Assembly: GCA_937981945.1 (NCBI GenBank)
Contig: CALJNJ010000029.1
Span: forward strand, 1-9,299
From: an uncultured Caulobacterales bacterium
GTDB lineage: Bacteria; Pseudomonadota; Alphaproteobacteria; Caulobacterales; Maricaulaceae
Direction: 5' to 3'
Length of the DNA: 9,299 bases
The notes beneath the pieces were generated by a model that searched no databases, had not been told where the DNA came from, and was given only the letters and a program-made list of their open reading frames with translations. Made by a program: the position numbers and the translations under genes. Shown one piece after another: positions 1 to 6,833 of this stretch (position 1 is its first letter; each line of letters opens with the position of its first letter).

Positions 1-372
1 ATGAACATAGAACGGTTTGGCGCTTTGACCCTCACCGATAAAGGCAAGGCCGTCCTGGAGGGGCGGGAAAACTACGCCTGTAAAGCCATTCAAACATCCC
101 GTCCAAAGGCGCGAAAAAAAGCCAAACGCGAAATCGAAAGCGCCTTGTCTGAACGGGATCAGGATTTACTGGTACGCCTCAAGGCTAAAAGAACCGAACT
201 GGCACGGGAACTCGGTAAACCGGCTTATGTGGTTTTCTCTGACGCAACTTTGATAGATATGGCTGCCAAACGTCCCGACACGGCGGACGCCATGCTGGAG
301 GTCTCCGGTGTCGGCGCTGTTAAGTTTGAGCGCTTCGGCCCGGTGTTCTTAGATGTGATTGCCGCCGACTGA
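1..372 (+). CDS. recQ: ATP-dependent DNA helicase RecQ, C-terminal fragment (5' end outside the window)
   Basis: This is the last 123 residues of a RecQ-family 3'-5' DNA helicase, which acts in recombination and replication-fork repair. Residues 1-20 (FGALTLTDKGKAVLEG) match the end of the RQC winged-helix domain. After a basic Lys/Arg-rich linker at about 35-45, residues 50-123 form an HRDC domain, a DNA-binding accessory module. It shows the usual RecQ pattern: a helix with LKAKRTELARELG, then YVVFSDATLIDMA, then the VSGVGAVKFERFG turn and a final helix. The ATG at position 1 is almost certainly an internal methionine, because the winged helix is cut and the DEAH helicase core must lie upstream. 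The stop is TGA at 370-372, one base from the stop of the convergent EF-hand gene. The family call is firm; the upstream domains cannot be checked here. Confidence 0.9.
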   Translation: MNIERFGALTLTDKGKAVLEGRENYACKAIQTSRPKARKKAKREIESALSERDQDLLVRLKAKRTELARELGKPAYVVFSDATLIDMAAKRPDTADAMLEVSGVGAVKFERFGPVFLDVIAAD

Positions 373-373
373 A

Positions 374-1852
374 TTATCTGCGGCACTGATGCCCATAAAG
401 GCACTCGCCGGTATCTTCACGGTAAACCGTAGAATGCCCCGGTTTTCCGCCGGGCAATGGTACGCCTTTGGCAATAATGAACTTCACACTATGCGCCCCG
501 GCCAGACCGGCAGGAAATCTATTGATAGGCTTCACAACTCGGAAGGCGCCCCGTTCCATGGGCTCCAAATGACCGGATTCAACCAATTGTACAAGGCCGG
601 CCTCTTGTGGATAGACATCATAGTCTTCAACAGGTGCCGGCGCGACAACTTTTGACTTGTCGATCATGATTAGTCCTTCCGGAGAAAAACGATATAAATC
701 GAAACTTTTTTTGTTTAGATCGCGCTTTCGCGGAATCGGCTTATTATCAATATTGGACGGCACGTTCATCGCCGCAATAGTATAAGCGCTGAGAACTTTG
801 TCGGGCTCGCGGTCCAAGAGGGTTTTTTGCTTGGCGAGAGCAAGGACTGAATTTGAATTTTCAGATCCGTAAAAATATCGCAGGCAGCCTTCGGGTAAAA
901 AACTGACCTTATTTTTGGACAATCCGGTCACGCCAACACCCGGCCCGTTAATTCCGCGTCTTGGCGCTGTAACAAAGCGCCTGACGCGAGAGGTTTCGCC
1001 CTCAATGGACCAAATCATCGCTTCATAGGAACTTGCAATTATATAAAGCGGTTGTTTGCCCTTTTCGATATTAAGGCGCGCAACATCCGTATCATCGTCC
1101 ATTCCGACCACCGAAACCGAAGACAAACCACTGCCCTCATAGCCCGACAAAAACACAACCAAATCGCTTTTCTGAGGGGCTTCAGGACGACACGATTTTG
1201 GCGGTTCCTGTGCTTTTCTAAGCGGTGGTTTTGGACGCGTTAACGGCGGCGCTTTATCCTCTTCGAAAAATTGATTCAGTCCTTCGGTCAATTCCTGCCG
1301 CGTAATTTTCGAATTCCGGTCCAGGTCAAAAACATTCAGATAGGAGGTGAAATCCTGACCACTAAAGCGACTGCGCGGCGCCGGGTTTTCCGCCGCAAAC
1401 AGAAATATTTCGTCCAGTGACAAATGCTCATCCTCATCCAAATCCGCTTTGGAAAAATCGATATATTTACTTGATCCCGAAGCCCAATTTCGAATTTGCC
1501 CCGAATTTATGGTCAACATTTCGGTCGGAGATATTTGTCCATCCCCATTGAGATCAAGCTTGAGTAGCTGTGTCATAGCTTGCGCACGGGCTTCTGCTCT
1601 TTTTCCGTCATGATGGGTTTGCAAATCTTCCGCGTGAACCACGTCATCATTTGCTAAAGCATCAAATGATCGCCCAAAATTTTGTCTTGCAGATTTTGAA
1701 TTTGCCCGCAGCTGAAGAGTTTCTGCTTCCGAGAATGACACGGGGAGAGGGTTTTCAGTCGCTTCAAAGACTTGTGGCTGAGAGCAACTGCTGGCGCTGA
1801 ATGCCATTAATATGGCTGACAAAGTCATCCCGGTTTTGAATCCAATTTTCAC
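374..1852 (-). CDS. Predicted EF-hand lipoprotein with an uncharacterised C-terminal domain
   Basis: Unrecognised protein of about 492 residues, predicted to be exported and lipid-anchored. The chosen GTG start at 1852 gives a short basic n-region, a hydrophobic segment and a lipobox-like ASSC with Cys23; Ser at +2 would suit outer-membrane sorting. A GGGG stretch sits 7 nt upstream. A TTG at 1867 would add five residues. Numbered from the GTG, there is one canonical EF-hand loop at 100-111 (DLNGDGQISPTE). Two weaker loops follow at 137-148 and 176-187; they keep Asp/Asn at positions 1, 3 and 5 and Glu at 12 but lack Gly at 6. A degenerate loop near 63-75 may pair with the first. A Pro/Lys-rich linker (about 200-220) leads to a roughly 270-residue domain I do not recognise. 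It contains VVFLSGYEGSG and IASSYEAMIWSIEG, a layout seen in secreted proteins of unknown function. Cys484 and Cys490 could form a disulfide. It lies 53 nt downstream of the aminotransferase and may share its transcript. Calcium binding is likely; the role is unknown. Confidence 0.75.
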   Translation of the reverse strand: MKIGFKTGMTLSAILMAFSASSCSQPQVFEATENPLPVSFSEAETLQLRANSKSARQNFGRSFDALANDDVVHAEDLQTHHDGKRAEARAQAMTQLLKLDLNGDGQISPTEMLTINSGQIRNWASGSSKYIDFSKADLDEDEHLSLDEIFLFAAENPAPRSRFSGQDFTSYLNVFDLDRNSKITRQELTEGLNQFFEEDKAPPLTRPKPPLRKAQEPPKSCRPEAPQKSDLVVFLSGYEGSGLSSVSVVGMDDDTDVARLNIEKGKQPLYIIASSYEAMIWSIEGETSRVRRFVTAPRRGINGPGVGVTGLSKNKVSFLPEGCLRYFYGSENSNSVLALAKQKTLLDREPDKVLSAYTIAAMNVPSNIDNKPIPRKRDLNKKSFDLYRFSPEGLIMIDKSKVVAPAPVEDYDVYPQEAGLVQLVESGHLEPMERGAFRVVKPINRFPAGLAGAHSVKFIIAKGVPLPGGKPGHSTVYREDTGECLYGHQCRR

Positions 1853-1905
1853 GCCGACACCCCACAATTATTGAGCCCTACAATCACCGTAGACTTATGG
1901 TTTTG

Positions 1906-3033
1906 TCAAGACGGGCGATAACCTCGAACCGCCTTGCAGATCCTATCCTGGTCTGCCTCGGTCAAATAGGCATGCATGGGGAGCGCCGCGGCATAGTTTT
2001 TGACACGGTTTGTTTCCGTCAAACCGGACGAAACGACAGGATAACTCACATAAGCCGTTTGTTCGTGAACCGGCCTTGGGTAGTAGGCTGCGACCGGCAG
2101 TCCCTGTCCGCGAATATCGGCGAGAAATGCATCCCTGTTTTCAACCTCGATGGCATATTGGGCCCAACTTGAGCGGCATTTGTCTTTGACGTTTGGAACA
2201 GCTTTGATGTGATCACCCAACAGTGCTGCATATCGATCGGCGACTTTATTGCGAGCCTCCAGTTCATCCGGAAATATTTTCAGTTTTTCGATTAGGATTG
2301 CGGCCTGAATTGAATCCAGTCGGGAATTAAAACCAATTTTGTCGTGATCATAGCTTTCCGTGCCCCGGCCGTGAAAAGCCAGTGACCGAATTTTGCCTTC
2401 AAGGTCCTTTTTCCTCAGTAGGATGGCGCCCCCATCGCCGTAACAGCCCAAAGGCTTGGCAGGGAAAAAACTGGTTGTCGCAATGTCGGCAAATTCAATG
2501 GTGCTTTTGCCGTCAATACGGCAGCCGATAGACTGGGCATTATCCGATATCAGCGGAAGACCATATTTTTGCGTAATCTTGGTTAGGGCCGGATAATTGG
2601 CCGGGTGCCCGAACAGATCCACGGTTATCACGGCCGCCGGTTCGAGCCGTCCTTCATTGATCATATCTTCAATCGCGGTTTCCAAAGACCGGGCGCACAT
2701 TGTGTAGCACCCGGGCTCAATATCCACAAAAACAGGCGTCGCGCCCGCCAGGACGATGGCTTCCGCCGTCGCCGTATAAGTGTAAGACGGGCAAAAAACG
2801 GCCTTTCCGCTCCCGATTTCCAAGGCGCGCAAGGCTAAAACAATGGCGTCCGTCCCATTGGCGCAGCCAATTACGGCGTCTGCGTTTTCAAATTCAGCCA
2901 GCGCGTTTTCAAAGGCCGTAACTTCAGGGCCCAATATAAATTGGCCGTGTTCCAATACGGTCGCAATCGCCGCATTAATCTCATCGGCAATGCGCAGGCG
3001 CTGCGATTTTAAGTCGATAAAGGGAACAGACAT
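1906..3033 (-). CDS. DegT/DnrJ/EryC1/StrS family sugar aminotransferase (WbpE-like)
   Basis: PLP-dependent aminotransferase of 375 residues, full length for the family. It transfers an amino group, usually from glutamate, to a keto group on a nucleotide-activated sugar. The N-terminus (PFIDLKSQ, then HGQFILGPEV at 29-38), CANGTDA at 57-63 and SYTYTATAEA at 83-92 are family signatures. SDNAQSIG at 163-170 carries Asp164, expected to contact the PLP ring nitrogen. Lys193 in SFFPAKPLGCYGDGG is the Schiff-base lysine. GFNSRLDSIQAAIL near 233-246 is also conserved. Overall it resembles Pseudomonas WbpE/WlbC-type enzymes that make UDP-2-acetamido-3-amino-glucuronate for surface polysaccharides, more than the perosamine or QuiNAc4N enzymes. 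That substrate is inference, since no partner dehydrogenase, acetyltransferase or glycosyltransferase is in the window. The ATG at 3033 has an AAAAGG Shine-Dalgarno 6-8 nt upstream. The gene is divergent from greA. Confidence 0.92.
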   Translation of the reverse strand: MSVPFIDLKSQRLRIADEINAAIATVLEHGQFILGPEVTAFENALAEFENADAVIGCANGTDAIVLALRALEIGSGKAVFCPSYTYTATAEAIVLAGATPVFVDIEPGCYTMCARSLETAIEDMINEGRLEPAAVITVDLFGHPANYPALTKITQKYGLPLISDNAQSIGCRIDGKSTIEFADIATTSFFPAKPLGCYGDGGAILLRKKDLEGKIRSLAFHGRGTESYDHDKIGFNSRLDSIQAAILIEKLKIFPDELEARNKVADRYAALLGDHIKAVPNVKDKCRSSWAQYAIEVENRDAFLADIRGQGLPVAAYYPRPVHEQTAYVSYPVVSSGLTETNRVKNYAAALPMHAYLTEADQDRICKAVRGYRPS

Positions 3034-3069
3034 GGACAGCCTTTTGATTTTAAATTTCGACTACCGGAA

Positions 3070-3102
3070 GGACTGCCGCTCCGCCACGGCGATTTGCAGT
3101 CC
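3070..3102. repeat. Inverted repeat (stem-loop) between the aminotransferase and greA
   Basis: GGACTGC at 3070-3076 and GCAGTCC at 3096-3102 are perfect reverse complements. The 19 bases between them contain a smaller dyad, CGCC-AC-GGCG (3082-3091). No T-tract follows on either strand, so it is not an intrinsic terminator. It lies 37-69 bp upstream of the aminotransferase start, so it could be a leader hairpin for that gene or a protein-binding dyad. The structure is seen directly; any function is a guess. Confidence 0.4.
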
Positions 3103-3134
3103 GGAAACGAATGCTAACAGGAATTGATAAGGGG

Positions 3135-3162
3135 TTGAAATTTACCAAATTCCCCTTATGTT
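3135..3162 (+). promoter_or_regulatory. Candidate sigma-70-type promoter for greA
   Basis: TTGAAA at 3135-3140 is a good -35 match. TATGTT at 3157-3162 is a fair -10 match, 16 bp away. Transcription would start near 3169, about 50 nt before the greA ATG. TTGATA at 3124-3129 is an alternative -35, but no convincing -10 goes with it. The assignment rests only on hexamer similarity. Confidence 0.4.
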
Positions 3163-3215
3163 CCCCGCGCTTAAACGTAAAGGCGATATTTCGCCTCTGC
3201 GCAACATAAGGAATT
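3148..3215 (+). promoter_or_regulatory. greA leader: long-range inverted repeat that pairs with the Shine-Dalgarno
   Basis: The left arm 3148-3162 can pair with the right arm 3203-3215 over 13 base pairs with one 2-nt CC bulge; the core CCTTATGTT / AACATAAGG is perfect over 9 bp. The right arm contains AAGGA (3209-3213), the greA Shine-Dalgarno, so an RNA containing both arms would bury the ribosome binding site. Inside the repeat, GCGC (3167-3170) can pair with GCGC (3199-3202), and AGGCGA-TATT-TCGCCT (3181-3196) forms a perfect 6-bp hairpin. If transcription starts near 3169, the left arm is left out and only the inner hairpin is transcribed. The complementarity is seen directly; a regulatory role is inference. 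Confidence 0.45.
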
Positions 3216-3218
3216 ACC

Positions 3219-3692
3219 ATGCAAAAAGTCCCGATGACCGTTCAGGGCCACGCCGCTCTGGAAACGGAACTCAAGCATTTGAAAACGACCGAGCGTCCTG
3301 AGATCATTCAGGCCATTGCGGTCGCGCGTGAACACGGCGATTTATCAGAGAATGCCGAATACCATGCTGCCAAGGAAAAACAGGGCTTTATCGAAGGCCG
3401 GATCAAGGAATTGGAGAGCAAATTAGCGTTGGCACAAGTGATCGATGTATCCAAAATGAGCGGCGAGACCGTTAAATTTGGCGCGACGATTACCATTGTC
3501 AACGAAGATACGGACGAAGAATCCACCTATCAGATCGTTGGCGAAGACGAAGCCAGTGTCAAAGACGGTAAGATTTCCGTGACCTCGCCGATTGCGCGCG
3601 CCATGATTTCCAAAGAAGTCGGCGACGTGTTTGAAGTCATCGCGCCCGGCGGTTCCAAAGGATATGAGATTTTAAACGTCTCTTATAAGTAA
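3219..3692 (+). CDS. greA: Transcription elongation factor GreA
   Basis: GreA enters the RNA polymerase secondary channel and stimulates cleavage of backtracked RNA, so that arrested complexes can resume. The protein has 157 residues, the usual length. Residues 1-75 are the N-terminal antiparallel coiled coil, which carries the signature [20 protein letters not shown]; Asp41 and Glu44 are the tip acidic residues that coordinate the catalytic magnesium. Residues 80-157 are the C-terminal FKBP-like domain, ending in [23 protein letters not shown] and a final beta strand. The ATG has a good AAGGA Shine-Dalgarno 5-6 nt upstream. It is the first gene of a same-strand run with the ELM1-family gene, trxB and lysR, and its leader carries the inverted repeat described separately. 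Confidence 0.98.
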   Translation: MQKVPMTVQGHAALETELKHLKTTERPEIIQAIAVAREHGDLSENAEYHAAKEKQGFIEGRIKELESKLALAQVIDVSKMSGETVKFGATITIVNEDTDEESTYQIVGEDEASVKDGKISVTSPIARAMISKEVGDVFEVIAPGGSKGYEILNVSYK

Positions 3693-3693
3693 T

Positions 3694-5677
<1,984 letters not shown>

Positions 5678-5678
<1 letters not shown>

Positions 5679-6577
5679 TGGACACACTGGATTGGGATAA
5701 GCTGAAGACCTTTCACGCAGCGGCTGAAACCGGGTCTCTGACAGCTGCCGCTGAAAAGCTGTCAATCTCTCAATCCGCCGTCAGCCGTCAGATCGCCGCT
5801 TTGGAAGATCGCTTAAATACGCCGTTGTTTCATCGGCACGCGCGCGGCCTGACCCTGACCGAGCAAGGCCATATACTTTATCGAACCGCCCATGAAATGG
5901 CGCACAAAGTTGCCTTGGCCCAAGCGCAAGTCATTGACAGCCGCGGTAAGCCGCAAGGCAAGCTGCGGGTATCGACGCCTATTTCATTGGGATCCAATTG
6001 GCTGATGTCGGTCTTGCCCGAGTTTAATCAAACTTATCCCGAGATCGATCTGCAAGTCATCTTGGAGGATGAAGAGCATGATTTATCAGCCATGGATGTG
6101 GATTGTGCTCTGCGTCCCTGGCCAACATCAACCGGTGACGTCATTGAACGCCGCCTCGGCACCATCTCTCAAAGCCTCTATGCGTCGGACATATATTTGG
6201 CCAAACACGGCGCCCCGTCATCGCTGGCGGATTTAGACAATCACAGAATTATTGCTTTTGGCGAGCTTATCCCAAGACGTCTTCATTCGACAAACTGGGT
6301 TTTAAAAGCCGGCCGTGAGGACGGTGAGCCGCGTAAGCCGGTCATGGAGGTCAATAATCTGCACGGAATCATGCGTGCCGCAGAGGCCGGACTGGGTATT
6401 GTCGGGATTCCCGATTATATGATTTCTCTGTCCAGACGCTTAGTACGGGTCTTACCGCAAGTTCGCGGCGAGCCGTTTGACGTCTATTTTGTTTACCCCA
6501 GCGAGCTGCGCGGATCGGTCAAAGCCAAGGTTTTTCGCGAGTTTTTACTCAGAGTTACCAAAAACTGGGAAAACTGA
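5678..6577 (+). CDS. LysR-type transcriptional regulator, LsrB/VtlR-like
   Basis: LTTR of 299 residues. The winged helix-turn-helix covers about 1-65: DWDKLKTFHAAAETGSLTAAAEKL, then the recognition helix SQSAVSRQIAALEDRL, then PLFHRHARGLTLTEQG. The effector-binding domain begins near 95 (LRVSTPISLGSNWL) and ends at about 295. The N-terminus, HRHARG and LGSNWL closely resemble the LsrB/VtlR subgroup of Rhizobiales. From memory, LsrB is a redox-linked regulator near trxB, and Brucella VtlR activates the small RNA abcR2. Rhizobial LsrB is reported to sense oxidation through several cysteines; this protein has only Cys143, so multi-cysteine sensing is unlikely here. The ATG at 5678 overlaps the trxB stop, and there is no clear Shine-Dalgarno, which implies translational coupling. 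An upstream ATG at 5603 would lie deep in trxB and is rejected. Subgroup placement is by remembered similarity, not by a tree. Confidence 0.92.
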
Positions 6578-6591
6578 AAAATTAAGGCAGT

Positions 6592-6607
6592 TATGCATTA
6601 ACGCATA
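6592..6607. promoter_or_regulatory. Candidate LysR-type operator (dyad TATGC-N6-GCATA)
   Basis: TATGC (6592-6596) and GCATA (6603-6607) form a perfect AT-rich inverted repeat beginning 15 bp after the LysR stop. A LysR-style T-N11-A (6599-6611) overlaps it. Its centre lies about 60 bp before the predicted start of the small RNA, close to the -65 recognition-site position typical of LysR activators. That position and the adjoining regulator gene make it a candidate site for the LysR protein; binding is inference. Confidence 0.35.
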
Positions 6608-6622
6608 GCTAAATTGCATGTC

Positions 6623-6642
6623 CGGCGCTTCCGCTGCGCCCG
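6623..6642 (+). repeat. GC-rich inverted repeat upstream of the small RNA
   Basis: GGCGC (6624-6628) and GCGCC (6636-6640) can form a 5-bp stem with a 7-nt loop; an outer C-G pair is possible across a one-base bulge. AAAACC follows rather than a T-tract, so it is not a classical terminator. It may lie in the lysR 3' UTR, or be a 5' hairpin of the small RNA if transcription starts earlier than proposed. Confidence 0.3.
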
Positions 6643-6656
6643 AAAACCTCTAAATA

Positions 6657-6780
6657 GGGTTCAACACAAGGCGGCTTCCTCCCCTTTTTTAGCCGCAGTG
6701 TTCGAACCGCATACGATTCCTCCCCGAATGTACTGCGAAGACTTTAACCGGATCCGGCTTTGCCGCGATCCGGTTTTTTC
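6657..6780 (+). ncRNA. Candidate trans-acting small RNA with two anti-Shine-Dalgarno loops (AbcR-like architecture)
   Basis: No credible coding frame occupies this stretch, yet it folds by eye into three consecutive hairpins. Hairpin 1 (6658-6708) has stems of 6, 5 and 5 bp, separated by a small internal loop and a one-base bulge, with the 14-nt loop 6677-6690 (UCCUCCCCUUUUUU). Hairpin 2 (6708-6737) has CGCA/TGCG, TAC/GTA and ATTC/GAAT pairs around the loop CUCCCC (6720-6725). Hairpin 3 is the terminator at 6746-6780. The 9-mer TTCCTCCCC occurs exactly twice, at 6676-6684 and 6717-6725, each in or at a loop. It is complementary to a purine-rich GGGGAGGAA ribosome binding site. Two accessible anti-SD motifs plus a terminator hairpin is the plan of alphaproteobacterial repressor RNAs such as AbcR (alpha-r15) and alpha-r14. 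The start is uncertain (6655-6665): TAAATA at 6651-6656 is a possible -10, but there is no good -35, as expected for an activated promoter. A lysR 3'-UTR-derived RNA is the main alternative. Confidence 0.65.
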
Positions 6781-6785
6781 TTTTT
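6746..6785 (+). terminator. Strong rho-independent terminator
   Basis: AACCGGATC (6746-6754) pairs with GATCCGGTT (6767-6775). CGGC-TTT-GCCG (6755-6765) extends the stem, with only C6766 bulged. The T-tract TTTTTT (6774-6779) follows, then C and five more T. It sits about 170 nt after the lysR stop, too far for a simple lysR terminator, and it ends the predicted small RNA. It also insulates the histidine kinase gene from upstream transcription. Confidence 0.92.
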
Positions 6786-6833
6786 ATTAACCCTAAAAGC
6801 CTAGAAATTCCGTGTTTAACGATCGGGCGAATT

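Noticed and set aside
359..655. Open frame of 98 codons on the + strand
   Set aside because: It lies antisense to the EF-hand lipoprotein gene, has no family features and no Shine-Dalgarno.
1853..1867. TTG start giving a 497-residue EF-hand protein
   Set aside because: The GTG at 1852 gives a more typical lipoprotein signal peptide beginning with basic residues; TTG cannot be fully excluded.
6623..6642. lysR intrinsic terminator
   Set aside because: The stem is followed by AAAACC rather than a T-tract; the real terminator is at 6746-6785.
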